Shown in pieces: positions 17,561-26,152 of a stretch of 64,000 nt of DNA. The notes under the pieces are model-generated. The model was given only the letters and a program-made list of their open reading frames with translations. It was not told the origin of the DNA and did no database searches. The stretch is from CAYFPX01 sp964501915. Lineage in GTDB: Bacteria > Myxococcota_A > UBA796 > CAJQPC01. The stretch spans positions 13,335 through 77,334 of the forward strand of contig CAZCVP010000007.1 in the NCBI GenBank assembly GCA_964501915.1. The letters are read 5' to 3'. The first letter of the stretch is position 1; each line of letters opens with the position of its first letter. Position numbers and translations under genes: made by a program.

Positions 17561-19160
17561 GCGCACCGATGGCCTGCGGCCGGTGATCTGGGAGTCCGGC
17601 CTGGAGATCGAGCCGGTCTACACGGCCGAGAGCGTGGAGGAGAGCGGCGGCTTCGAAGGCGTCGGCGAGCCCGGTCAGTGGCCGTTCACCCGCGGCATCC
17701 ACGCGGCGATGTACCGCCAGCGTCCCTGGACCATGCGCCAGTACTCGGGTTTTGGCACCGCCGCCCAGACCCACGCCCGCTTCCTCTACCTGATCGAGCA
17801 CGGCCAGACGGGCCTCAACGTGGCCTTCGACCTGCCGACCCAGTGCGGGCTGGACTCCGACGACCCGATGGCTGCCGGCGAGGTGGGGCGTGTGGGCATG
17901 GCGGTCGACACCCTGGCCGACATCGAAGAGGCCTTCGCCGACATCCCGCTCAACGAGATCACCGTCTCGATGACCATGAACGGGGCCGCGATCCCGACCC
18001 TGGCGATGTACTTCGCGATGGCCCGCAAGCGCGGCTATCCGTGGCGCACCCTGCGCGGAAACATCCAGAACGACATCCTCAAGGAGTTCATCGGCCGCGG
18101 CACCTGGATCTACCCGGTGGAGCACTCGGTCCGGCTGGTGGTCGACACGATGGCCTTCTGCGCCGAGCAGGCCCCCCGCTACAGCCCGGTGAGCGTGTGC
18201 GGCTACCACATCCGCGAGTCCGGCGCCGACCCGGCCCAGGAGATGGCCTACGGCCTGGCCATCGCCTGTGCCTACACCGACCAGGCCCTGGAGCGCGGCC
18301 TGGACGCCGCCCGGGTGCTGGGGGGCATCACCTTCAACTTCGACATCCACGGCAACCTCTGGGAGCAGGTCGCCAAGTTCCGCGCCGGCCGCCGCCTGTG
18401 GGCCAAGATCGTGCGCGAGCAGTACGGCGTGATGGACCCCAAGGCGGCCCGGCTGCGCATGATCGCCGGCGGTGGTGGCGGCGGGCTCACCATCCAGCAG
18501 CCCCTGAACAACGTCGCCCGGTCCACCTGCTACGCGATGGTCAGCGCCCTGAGCGGCACCCAGACCATGGCCCTGTGCAGCTACGACGAGGCCTACACCA
18601 TCCCCAGCGAGCAGGCGGCGCGGCTCTCGCTCAGGACGATGCAGATCCTGATGCACGAGATCGGCCTGTGCGACACCGTGGATCCGCTCGCGGGCTCCTG
18701 GTTCATCGAGACGATGACCAACAAGATGGAGGACCGCATCCTGGAGCTGATGGAGGAGCTGGAGGGCAGGGGAGGCGTGCTCCAGGGCGTGGCCGACGGC
18801 TGGGTCCAGGCCGAGGTGAACCGGCAGGCCTACGCCCTGGCTCGGAAGATCGAGACCGGGGAGTTCAAGAAGGTCGGCGTGAACTGCTTCCAGGAAGAGG
18901 AGGAGGAGCACGAGGTCGCCTTCCACCCCTACGAGGCGGAGCAGGCCGAGCGGCAGCTCGAGCGGCTGGCGGCGGTCAAGGCCCGGCGCGACGAGGCGGC
19001 GGTGCAGGCGGCGCTGGCGAGGCTTCGGGAGGCGGCGGCGAGCGGTGACAACGTGATGCCGTCGGCGATCGACGCGGTGGAGCTCTACGCCACGGTCGGT
19101 GAGGTGTGCGGGGCGCTGCGCGAGGTGTTCGGTGACTACGAGGAGCCGGTGCGGTTCTGA
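17553..19160 (+). CDS. B12-dependent acyl-CoA mutase, catalytic large subunit
   Basis: This 535-residue TIM-barrel catalytic subunit lacks the B12 domain, which is encoded next to it. Motifs include TMRQYSGFGTA, GQTGLNVAFDLPTQ, VSMTMNGAAIPTL, QNDILKEFIGRGTWIYP and GGITFNFDIHGN. Tyr64 and Arg182 are kept at the positions that in methylmalonyl-CoA mutase support the radical and bind the substrate's free carboxylate. Mutases acting on uncharged acyl groups (isobutyryl, 2-hydroxyisobutyryl) change these positions. The substrate is therefore likely a dicarboxylic mono-CoA ester, such as succinyl-, ethylsuccinyl- or phenylsuccinyl-type. Together with the hydantoinase and dehydrogenase genes, (2-aminophenyl)succinyl-CoA is the favoured substrate by inference. 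Confidence 0.9.
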   Translation: MAERTDGLRPVIWESGLEIEPVYTAESVEESGGFEGVGEPGQWPFTRGIHAAMYRQRPWTMRQYSGFGTAAQTHARFLYLIEHGQTGLNVAFDLPTQCGLDSDDPMAAGEVGRVGMAVDTLADIEEAFADIPLNEITVSMTMNGAAIPTLAMYFAMARKRGYPWRTLRGNIQNDILKEFIGRGTWIYPVEHSVRLVVDTMAFCAEQAPRYSPVSVCGYHIRESGADPAQEMAYGLAIACAYTDQALERGLDAARVLGGITFNFDIHGNLWEQVAKFRAGRRLWAKIVREQYGVMDPKAARLRMIAGGGGGGLTIQQPLNNVARSTCYAMVSALSGTQTMALCSYDEAYTIPSEQAARLSLRTMQILMHEIGLCDTVDPLAGSWFIETMTNKMEDRILELMEELEGRGGVLQGVADGWVQAEVNRQAYALARKIETGEFKKVGVNCFQEEEEEHEVAFHPYEAEQAERQLERLAAVKARRDEAAVQAALARLREAAASGDNVMPSAIDAVELYATVGEVCGALREVFGDYEEPVRF

Positions 19161-19162
19161 GC

Positions 19163-19191
19163 GGGCCAGGGGCCAGGGGCCAGGGGCCAGG
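19163..19191. repeat. Short G/C tandem repeat of a GGGGCCA unit
   Basis: About four copies of the heptamer GGGGCCA run directly into the large palindrome that follows. The repeat starts a few bases after the mutase stop codon. It has no coding role visible here. Confidence 0.8.
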
Positions 19192-19255
19192 TGTCAGGCA
19201 TTCATGTTAATGATTTCGCGGCTGCGAAATCATTAACATGAATGCCTGACACCTG
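19188..19255. repeat. Perfect 32-bp inverted repeat with 4-base loop, REP/MITE-like
   Basis: The left arm (19188-19219) and right arm (19224-19255) are exact reverse complements around the loop GGCT. The arms start CAGGTGTCAGGCATTC, and the centre contains the AT-rich stretch TTAATGATTTCGC, foreign to the roughly 70% GC surroundings. It lies in the 188-base spacer between the mutase and CoA-transferase genes, otherwise the only long break in the operon. As RNA it would form a very stable hairpin able to act as terminator, attenuator or mRNA stabiliser. As DNA it resembles palindromes mobilised by RAYT transposases, one of which is encoded at 35210. Confidence 0.93.
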
Positions 19256-19348
19256 CCTCTGCCTCGACGCCGCCCGCCGCCGGGGCTACGAGAGCCGCGA
19301 TCCAGTCGACCGATCCGCGATGGGACCCCATCGAAGGAGGGGGTCCAG

Positions 19349-20584
19349 ATGACCAGCGATCGCCCCGTGGTGCTCAGCGTCGAGCAGGCGCTCTCGATGT
19401 CCTACGCCACCCTGCGCTTCGTGCACCTGGGCTGGCGGGTGATCCGCCTGGAGCCCACGCCCGTCCCCGGCCGGCCGACCTGCGGCGACCCCAACCGCTC
19501 GATCGGTCGCCCGATCGCCGGCGCCGATCGCCACAGCTACTTCGTGGCCCCCAACGCCGGCAAGGAGGCGATCGCGCTGGACCTCAAGACCGAGGAGGGC
19601 CGCGCGGCCCTGCTGCGCCTCCTGGTCGAGCTGGACGTCGACATCTTCTGCACCAACACCATGCCCTCCCGCCACGAGCGCCTGGGCATGGACTACGCCA
19701 CCCTGTCGGCGCTCAAGCCGGACCTGATCTGGTGCTGCATCTCGGCGATGGGCCTGCGCTACCCCGATGTGCCGGGCTACGACCCCGTGGTCCAGGCCCT
19801 GTGCGGCTACATGGACCTCACCGGCGACCCCGACGGGCCGCCGATGCAGTGCGGGCCGCCGATCATCGACCTCAAGGCCGGCGACGAGGCCTTCGCCCAG
19901 GTCATGCTCGCCCTCTGGCAGCGCTCCCAGACCGGATCGGGTGCCTGCATCGACGTGTCGATGGCCCACTCGGCCACCTCCTGGCTCCACACCTTCCTGC
20001 CGATGCTGGACATGGACAGCACGCCGGCGTCGCTGCGGCGGTCCGGCAACCAGCACCGCCAGTTCATCCCGGTCAACGCCTACGCCACGGCGGACGGCTA
20101 TGTCTACCTGGCCATCGGCAGCGACGCCCAGTGGGGCAGGCTGACCCGCCGGGCGCCGTTCGAGGCCCTGGACCAGCCCCGCTTCGCCACCAACGAGTCC
20201 CGACGGGCCCACAAGGCGGACCTGCACGCGGCGATCGAGACGATCACCAGCGGCCACAGCTCGGCCGAGATCGCCGCCGCCCTGGCCGCTGCGGCGATTC
20301 CCCATGCGCCGATCACACCGGTCGAGGGGATCCTGGAGCTGCCGTTCGTGGCCGAGTCCGCCCTGCGCACCGTCGCGCCGGATGGTCGGGTCGTGCGCCT
20401 GCCCCCTCCGGCGGTGCCCACGTCACACCTGGAGGCGGCCGGCGGCGAGCTGCCCTTCTGTCCGGGCTATGGCGAGCACACCGCCGCCGTGCTCGCCGAG
20501 GCCGGGCTCTCCGGGGCCGAGATCGCCTCCCTCGCCGAGCGCGGAGTCGTCGCCACCTCCCACCCCGCCCAGGAGCCACGCTGA
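19349..20584 (+). CDS. Family III CoA-transferase (CaiB/BaiF type)
   Basis: This 411-residue protein has the family III CoA-transferase layout: early LGWRVIRLEP, GKEAIALDLKTEEGRAALLRLL, and the catalytic Asp174 in PIIDLKAGDEAFAQVMLALW, followed by RSQTGSGACIDVSM. The Asp forms an anhydride with the acyl group and then exchanges CoA between an acid and an acyl-CoA. ATG 19349 follows an AAGGAGG site. Its stop shares a base with the next start. In the indoleacetate scheme it would move CoA from succinyl-CoA or a thioester onto the aminophenylsuccinate-type acid before the mutase. The N-terminus is somewhat divergent from standard CaiB enzymes. Confidence 0.87.
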   Translation: MTSDRPVVLSVEQALSMSYATLRFVHLGWRVIRLEPTPVPGRPTCGDPNRSIGRPIAGADRHSYFVAPNAGKEAIALDLKTEEGRAALLRLLVELDVDIFCTNTMPSRHERLGMDYATLSALKPDLIWCCISAMGLRYPDVPGYDPVVQALCGYMDLTGDPDGPPMQCGPPIIDLKAGDEAFAQVMLALWQRSQTGSGACIDVSMAHSATSWLHTFLPMLDMDSTPASLRRSGNQHRQFIPVNAYATADGYVYLAIGSDAQWGRLTRRAPFEALDQPRFATNESRRAHKADLHAAIETITSGHSSAEIAAALAAAAIPHAPITPVEGILELPFVAESALRTVAPDGRVVRLPPPAVPTSHLEAAGGELPFCPGYGEHTAAVLAEAGLSGAEIASLAERGVVATSHPAQEPR

Positions 20585-21435
20585 TGCGCTTCGATGTCCA
20601 CCGGCCTCGCGACCTGGAGGAGGCCCGCTCCCTGGCTCGGCGCCTTCCGGGGTCGCGCTTCGTCGCCGGCGGCACGGACCTGCTGATCCGCCTGAAGGCC
20701 GGCGCCGTGAAGGCCCCGGCGCTCATCTGCCTGCGCTCGATCCCCGAGCTGAGGGGCATCGAGCTGCAGGACGGCGGTGCCACCATCGGCGCCGCGACGC
20801 CCATCGCCGAGCTGCTCCGGCATCCCGGGCTGGCGGAGCACTTCCCGGTGCTCGTCGAGGCCTGCTCCCAGCTCGGCAGTGTGCAGATCCGCAACGCGGC
20901 CACCCTCGGCGGCAACCTCTGCAACGCCTCTCCCTGTGCCGACACCGCCCTGCCGGGCCTGGTCCATGGAGCCCGAGCCCGCGTCCTGGGTGCCGGGGGC
21001 CTGCGGGAGATCCCGCTGCGTGAGCTCTTCCTCGGACCGCGCGTCAACGCCCTGGCGCCCGACGAGGTCCTGGTCGCCCTCTGCTTCGACCCGGTCGCCC
21101 CAGGCAGCACCGGAGCCTTCGAGAAGTGGACCCGGGTGGCGATGGACATCTCGCTAGTGAGCGTGGCCGTGCACCTGGAGTGGGAGGGCAGCCGCTGCGT
21201 GCTCGCTCGTGCAGCCGCGGGCTCCGCGGCCCCCACACCGGTTCGCCTGACCCACACGGAGCAGGCCCTGCGGGGCGAGCTCACCGAGGTCCGCATCGCC
21301 CAGGCCCGCGGGGTCGCGGCCCAGGACATCCAGCCCGTGGACGACATCCGAGCCAGCGCCTGGTACCGCCGCCACATGGTCGGCGTGCTCGTGCAGCGGG
21401 CCGTCGAGCGGGCCATCGCACGGAGGGCCTCATGA
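20584..21435 (+). CDS. Molybdenum hydroxylase FAD-binding subunit
   Basis: This 283-residue medium subunit of the xanthine dehydrogenase family has the FAD-binding motifs RFVAGGTDLLIRLK and NAATLGGNLCNASPCADT. It lacks the insertion holding an extra [4Fe-4S] cluster found in 4-hydroxybenzoyl-CoA reductase, so it resembles ordinary oxidising members. It passes electrons from the molybdenum site, through the [2Fe-2S] subunit, to an acceptor. The ATG shares one base with the CoA-transferase stop, and the 3' end overlaps the [2Fe-2S] subunit gene in an ATGA junction. Confidence 0.92.
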   Translation: MRFDVHRPRDLEEARSLARRLPGSRFVAGGTDLLIRLKAGAVKAPALICLRSIPELRGIELQDGGATIGAATPIAELLRHPGLAEHFPVLVEACSQLGSVQIRNAATLGGNLCNASPCADTALPGLVHGARARVLGAGGLREIPLRELFLGPRVNALAPDEVLVALCFDPVAPGSTGAFEKWTRVAMDISLVSVAVHLEWEGSRCVLARAAAGSAAPTPVRLTHTEQALRGELTEVRIAQARGVAAQDIQPVDDIRASAWYRRHMVGVLVQRAVERAIARRAS

Positions 21436-21905
21436 GCGACATCCTGCGCTTCGAGCTCAACGGACAGCCCGTCGAGGTGCTGGTGAGGGGCGGTGACCTG
21501 CTCCTGGACGTGCTCCGCGACGCCCTCGGCCTCACGGGCACCAAGGAGGGCTGCGGCAAGGGCGAGTGCGGCGCCTGCACCGTGCTGGTCGACGACGAGC
21601 CGCTCAACGCCTGCCTGCTCCTGGCCCACGAGGTCGAGGACCGGCGGGTCACCACCGTCGAGGGTCTGGCCGGACCCGGAGCCACGCTCTCCCCCGTCCA
21701 GCAGGCCTTCGTCGCCCTCGGCGGTATCCAGTGCGGCTTCTGCTCGCCGGGCATGATCCTCTCGGCCCACGCCCTGTTGGCCCGCAACCCCCAGCCTGGC
21801 GAAGCCGAGATCCGGGGGGCCCTGGTGGGCAACCTCTGCCGGTGCACCGGCTACGCCCAGATCGTCGCCGCGGTGCAGGCCGCTGCCGACGGGAGGCACG
21901 CATGA
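21432..21905 (+). CDS. Molybdenum hydroxylase [2Fe-2S] subunit
   Basis: This 157-residue small subunit has the plant-type ferredoxin motif GCGKGECGACTVLVDD with a fourth Cys in NACLLL. The alpha-helical second domain carries CGFCSPGMILSA and the CRCTGY motif, which binds the second [2Fe-2S] cluster. All eight ligand cysteines are visible. It relays electrons between the molybdenum and FAD subunits. The gene is locked between its partners by 4-base overlaps at both ends. Confidence 0.94.
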   Translation: MSDILRFELNGQPVEVLVRGGDLLLDVLRDALGLTGTKEGCGKGECGACTVLVDDEPLNACLLLAHEVEDRRVTTVEGLAGPGATLSPVQQAFVALGGIQCGFCSPGMILSAHALLARNPQPGEAEIRGALVGNLCRCTGYAQIVAAVQAAADGRHA

Positions 21906-24259
21906 AGGACCTCCGCCACGTCGGACGCGACACCCCCCGGCCCGATGCCGTGGACAAGGCCACCGGCCGTGCCCTCTACATCCACGACCTGGAGCGCCCC
22001 GGCATGCTGCACGGAGCGATCCTCCACAGCGAGCACGCCCACGCCCGCATCCTCCGCATCGACACCTCGCGGGCGGAGGCCCTCGCGGGGGTCGCGGCGG
22101 TGATCACCGCGGAGAACACCCCGGCGATCCCGGTGGGCTTCCTGGGCGAGAACCGGGCGCTCAAGGGCGGCAAGGTCCGCCAGTTCCGCGACGAGGTCGC
22201 CGCCGTCGCCGCGGTCGACCCCGAGACCGCCGCCGAGGCCCTGTCCCTGATCGAAGTCGAGTACGAGCCCCTGCCCGGCGTCTTCACCATCGAAGAGGCC
22301 CTGGCGGAGGGGGCGCCGCGGGTCCACGAGGTCGACGGTCGCGGGCGTCCCACCACCAGCAACCGCCTGCCCCTGGCCTACAGCCACCTCTCCGGCGACC
22401 CCGATGCCGGCCGGCGGGCGGCCCGCTACGTCTCCGAGGGAAGCTACAGCACCCCGCTGATCCAGCAGTGCTGCATGGGCACGGCGGGCTGCATCGCCGA
22501 GCTGGACCCGGCCGGCAACCTCACCATGTGGGCCAAGACCCAGATCCCGTTTCTGGCCCAGCGGGACTTCAACCGGGCCCTGGGCGCCATGGGGCTGAAG
22601 GGACGCAACAGCCGGGTCATCGTGCCGGTGCTTGGCGGGGGCTTCGGCACCGGGCTCGACACCCACTGCTACGAGTACATCGCCATCCTGCTGGCCTGGC
22701 GCTCCGGTCGTCCGGTGAAGATCGTCTACGACCGGGACGGCGAGTTCGCCAACCTCTCCCCGCGCCAGTCCTCCGAGGTCCACATCGTCGAGGGCTGCGA
22801 CGAAGCCGGCCGGCTCACCTTCCGCGAGGTCCGGATCCGCCAGGACAACGGGGCCTATGCCTCCTGGGGAGCGACCTACCCCAGCGTGATGATGCTGCCG
22901 GCCACCTCGCTCTACCGGGTGCCGTCGGTGCGCTTCGACGCCGAGCTGGTCTACACCAACAACACCTACTGCCAGGCCATGCGCGGCTATGGCAACCCCG
23001 AGGTCACCTGGGCCCTGGAGAGCAACCTCGATCAGCTCGCCGAGCAGGCGGGCATCGACCCGCTCGAGCTACGACGCATCAACTGCAACCAGCCCGGCGA
23101 GATCACCCCGATGGGGGCCAAGGTCATCACCTGTGGCCTGCGGGAGTGCCTGGACCAGACGGCCGACAAGCTCGCCTGGACCGACAAGCGCGGCAAGCAG
23201 CGCTCGCTTCGACGGGGCGTCGGCCTTGCGTCGCTGTGTCACGTCGGGGGTTCGGGTCGAATCTATCGCTCGGATGCCAGCGGTGTCATCCTGCGACTCG
23301 ATGACTATGGCAACGTCTATGTCTCCAGCGGGGGCGTGGAGATGGGGCAGGGGCTGCACTCGGTGCTCCAGCTCGGCACGGCCGAGGCCTTGGGCGTGCG
23401 CCCCGACCAGGTCTTCGTCAACCCCACCGACACCTCGACCTGTCCCTGGGACGTCGGCACGCACGCCAGTCGCGGCGCCTTCACGGCCCTGAACGCCGTG
23501 AAGATGGCGGCCGAGGAGCTTCGCACGCGCATCTTCGCGCTGGCCGCCGAGGTCTACCCGCGAGAGGTGGCGCGGAATCGCAAGCGAGCCGGTCTCGACG
23601 GCGACCACGAGGTGGGCACCGCTCCCTTCGAGCTGGTCGACGGCCAGCTCTTCCGTGGCGATGCCCCCGACGCGCCCTGGGCCCGGGTCGAGCTCGGACG
23701 CTTCCTGCGGGCGGTGCACTACCGCGAAGGCGGCCAGATGTTCGTGGCCGAGGCCCTCTACGACCCCCCCAGCGACCTGCCCGACTGGTCCAAGGGCATG
23801 GGCAACATGTCGGCGACCTATGCCTACGGCACCCAGGGGGTCGAGGTCGAGGTCGACGCGGACACCGGCGAGGTGCGCATCCTCAAGCTGGTGGCCGTGC
23901 ACGACGTCGGCCGGGTGCTGAACCCCCAGACCCTGGAGGGCCAGACCTATGGGGCCCTCGCCCAGGGCCTCGGCTATGCGCTCTACGAGGAGGTCCGCAG
24001 CGAGCAGGGGCGGATCCAGAACCCGAACTTCACCGACTACAAGGTGCCGACCGCGGTGGAGCTGGGCATCCCGATCGAGCTGGCCTTCGTGGAGACCGAC
24101 GACCCCACGGGCCCGTTCGGCGCCAAGGGAGTCGGCGAGCCGGGCCTGGTGCCCACCGCGCCGGCCATCGCCAACGCCATCTACGACGCCATCGGTGTGC
24201 GCATCCACGACCTGCCGATCACGCCGGAGAAGGTGCTGAAGGCGATCGCGGAGCTGTAG
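21902..24259 (+). CDS. Molybdenum hydroxylase large (Mo-cofactor) subunit
   Basis: This 785-residue large subunit has the aldehyde oxidase/xanthine dehydrogenase domains. The N-terminal part begins RPDAVDKATGRALYIHD. Further along are GGGFGTGLDTHCYEY, MRGYGNPE, GGVEMGQGLHSVLQLG for the molybdopterin site, and the catalytic Glu in GAKGVGEPGLVP near the C-terminus. Such enzymes hydroxylate a carbon next to a ring nitrogen using water. In this cluster, hydroxylation of the indole C2 of indole-3-acetate to give oxindole-3-acetate is the predicted reaction, feeding the hydantoinase pair. It is the last gene of the operon. Confidence 0.92.
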   Translation: MKDLRHVGRDTPRPDAVDKATGRALYIHDLERPGMLHGAILHSEHAHARILRIDTSRAEALAGVAAVITAENTPAIPVGFLGENRALKGGKVRQFRDEVAAVAAVDPETAAEALSLIEVEYEPLPGVFTIEEALAEGAPRVHEVDGRGRPTTSNRLPLAYSHLSGDPDAGRRAARYVSEGSYSTPLIQQCCMGTAGCIAELDPAGNLTMWAKTQIPFLAQRDFNRALGAMGLKGRNSRVIVPVLGGGFGTGLDTHCYEYIAILLAWRSGRPVKIVYDRDGEFANLSPRQSSEVHIVEGCDEAGRLTFREVRIRQDNGAYASWGATYPSVMMLPATSLYRVPSVRFDAELVYTNNTYCQAMRGYGNPEVTWALESNLDQLAEQAGIDPLELRRINCNQPGEITPMGAKVITCGLRECLDQTADKLAWTDKRGKQRSLRRGVGLASLCHVGGSGRIYRSDASGVILRLDDYGNVYVSSGGVEMGQGLHSVLQLGTAEALGVRPDQVFVNPTDTSTCPWDVGTHASRGAFTALNAVKMAAEELRTRIFALAAEVYPREVARNRKRAGLDGDHEVGTAPFELVDGQLFRGDAPDAPWARVELGRFLRAVHYREGGQMFVAEALYDPPSDLPDWSKGMGNMSATYAYGTQGVEVEVDADTGEVRILKLVAVHDVGRVLNPQTLEGQTYGALAQGLGYALYEEVRSEQGRIQNPNFTDYKVPTAVELGIPIELAFVETDDPTGPFGAKGVGEPGLVPTAPAIANAIYDAIGVRIHDLPITPEKVLKAIAEL

Positions 24260-24298
24260 GGGCCACCCGGGCGAGGCGGTCGTCGCGCCCGCGGCCGC

Positions 24299-25801
24299 AT
24301 GAACGGGCTACATCACGGCATCCCCATGACCTCGTTGTCCGACATCGTGCGTCTCCGCATGCCCTCCCACAGCCTGTGGGCCTGGGCTGGCGTCGCCGTG
24401 GTTCAGCTCCTGCTCGCCGCGATGTTCTTCCTCGACTGGAAGCTGCCGCTGGCGGTCGCCATCGCGGGAGTCGTGGGGGTCGTGGCGCTCCGGTACCCCT
24501 TCATCGCCCTGGCTTGCATGCTCGGCGGGCGCATCCTGGCCACCGGCTCGATGTCCTTCCTGCGCATCGCCGGTCTCGACATCGGCGTGTTCGAGCCGAT
24601 GCTCGGACTGGCCCTCGCGGTGCTGCTGGCCCGCGTGATGCTCCACGGTGAGTCGCTCACGCCGAAGTTCCCGTGGCGGTCGGCGTTCCTCGTGTTCTGG
24701 GCCTGGCAGGTGATCGGAGTCACCTGGTCCTACAGGGCCAGCGGCGCCTTCAGCGAGGTGGTGGCGGTCGGTGTGATCTTCACCACCACCACGCTGATCG
24801 TCGTCTTCGTCCAGGACTACGTCACCTTCGAGAAGGCGATCCTGGCGTGGATCGGGTTCACGCTGTTGACCGCCTTGCTGTCGATCACCACGGACTTCAC
24901 CCAGGTCGAGGGGGCCTCCAAGACCTGGGAGATCGCCACCAAGGGAGGCCGGGAGACGGGGCTCGGCCAGCAGCCGAACTGGTTCGCGATGAACCTGATG
25001 TTCGGCGTCGCCCTGTCCTTCGCCTGCTCCGTGACCCAGCGGACCGCGGCCCGCCGCTACCTGCTGTTGCTCGTCGGGCTCTTCATCCTGGCGGCCCAGC
25101 TCCGCTCCGGGTCCCGGGGGGGCACCTACGCCCTCGTCATCGGGGCCTTCATCGTCTCGCTGGCGGTGCCGAGGGTCCGGACATGGATCGCCAGGACGGC
25201 TGCTGCGACCTTGTTGGTGGGGGGGGCGTGGATCCTGTTCGCCGAGGACAGCACGTCGCAGGCCCTCAACAGAATCGTGATGAATGTCGGCAATACCTGG
25301 GGGGGCGACATCCGCGAGCGCAACTGGATCGTCTGCGTGAAGATGTTCTTCGACACCTGGGGACTGGGTGTCGGTGCGGGTGGCTACCAGGAGCTCGTCT
25401 CGCAGTACGACTGGAAGATCTACAACTCCATCCACCGCTACCCCCACGGGATCTTCTGGGGGCTCATGGGGCACTACGGCCTCGTGGGGCTGGGCTGCGC
25501 GGCGTGGCTGGTCCGCACGCTCTTTCGCATGACCCGTGACCTCGCCACCTGGACGCGGGGGACCCGGGCCGAGGTCTACACCTGGACCTTCGCGGCCACC
25601 ATGACGGGCTACTTCGCCTGGTCCTTCGTGGAGTTCAGCTTCGACGACAAGCCCTTCTGGGAGTTCATGGCGCTCTTCACCGCCCTCTACCTGGTGGTGA
25701 AGCGGACCCGGGAGTCAGGGGGCGAGCTCCCGGCACTTCCTGGGGGAGCGGGCCTGCCGTGGCTGAGCAGTCGCCGGAAGGTGGCGCCGGCCGGAGCCTG
25801 A
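24299..25801 (+). CDS. O-antigen ligase/polymerase-like membrane protein
   Basis: This 500-residue protein has about eleven membrane spans. A long loop in the C-terminal half contains SGSRGGTYALVIG, GVGAGGYQELVSQ and HRYPHGIFWGLMGHYGLVG, the pattern of the Wzy/WaaL (O-antigen ligase) family. Such proteins join or polymerise lipid-linked glycans on the outer face of the inner membrane. No glycosyltransferase genes flank it, so whether it is a ligase or polymerase is open. The first ATG (24299) lacks a clear ribosome site; ATG 24326 is equally possible. It follows the molybdenum subunit by 39 bases but looks functionally unrelated. Confidence 0.78.
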   Translation: MNGLHHGIPMTSLSDIVRLRMPSHSLWAWAGVAVVQLLLAAMFFLDWKLPLAVAIAGVVGVVALRYPFIALACMLGGRILATGSMSFLRIAGLDIGVFEPMLGLALAVLLARVMLHGESLTPKFPWRSAFLVFWAWQVIGVTWSYRASGAFSEVVAVGVIFTTTTLIVVFVQDYVTFEKAILAWIGFTLLTALLSITTDFTQVEGASKTWEIATKGGRETGLGQQPNWFAMNLMFGVALSFACSVTQRTAARRYLLLLVGLFILAAQLRSGSRGGTYALVIGAFIVSLAVPRVRTWIARTAAATLLVGGAWILFAEDSTSQALNRIVMNVGNTWGGDIRERNWIVCVKMFFDTWGLGVGAGGYQELVSQYDWKIYNSIHRYPHGIFWGLMGHYGLVGLGCAAWLVRTLFRMTRDLATWTRGTRAEVYTWTFAATMTGYFAWSFVEFSFDDKPFWEFMALFTALYLVVKRTRESGGELPALPGGAGLPWLSSRRKVAPAGA

Positions 25802-25923
25802 GCTGGGCGGATGGAGCCCGGGCATCGGTCGCCCTCGGATCTGCGACCTGTGCGCCGCAGTCAGCGTCCTGCTGGTTGACGCGAGTACACCCTGGATCAA
25901 TGATCCGGGGCAGACCGGGTCGT

Positions 25924-25952
25924 TTGACTTCCCCCGGGGGGCAGCATACGAA
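25924..25952 (+). promoter_or_regulatory. Candidate sigma-70-type promoter ahead of citrate synthase
   Basis: TTGACT (25924-25929) and TACGAA (25947-25952) are separated by 17 bases, in an unusually AT-rich 350-base spacer (25802-26152) in front of citrate synthase. The -35 matches the housekeeping consensus in five of six positions and the -10 is weak. Nothing else recognisable was seen in this spacer. Confidence 0.4.
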
Positions 25953-26152
25953 AGAGGTCTACTTCGGGAGAATATCGACACCCGGCAGTGATACCGGCGT
26001 GTTCGTACTACTGTGTTTCCGATTTCGAACATCATTTCAGAGTTCGGGTTCCCCGTCGCGGTACGCAGTCGCTGTCGACGAGGTGGTTCCGACTGCCCGG
26101 TCGTAGCCATTCCCCGCCCCCCCGCAAGGACTGCTTAGGCAAGGAAGTCACC

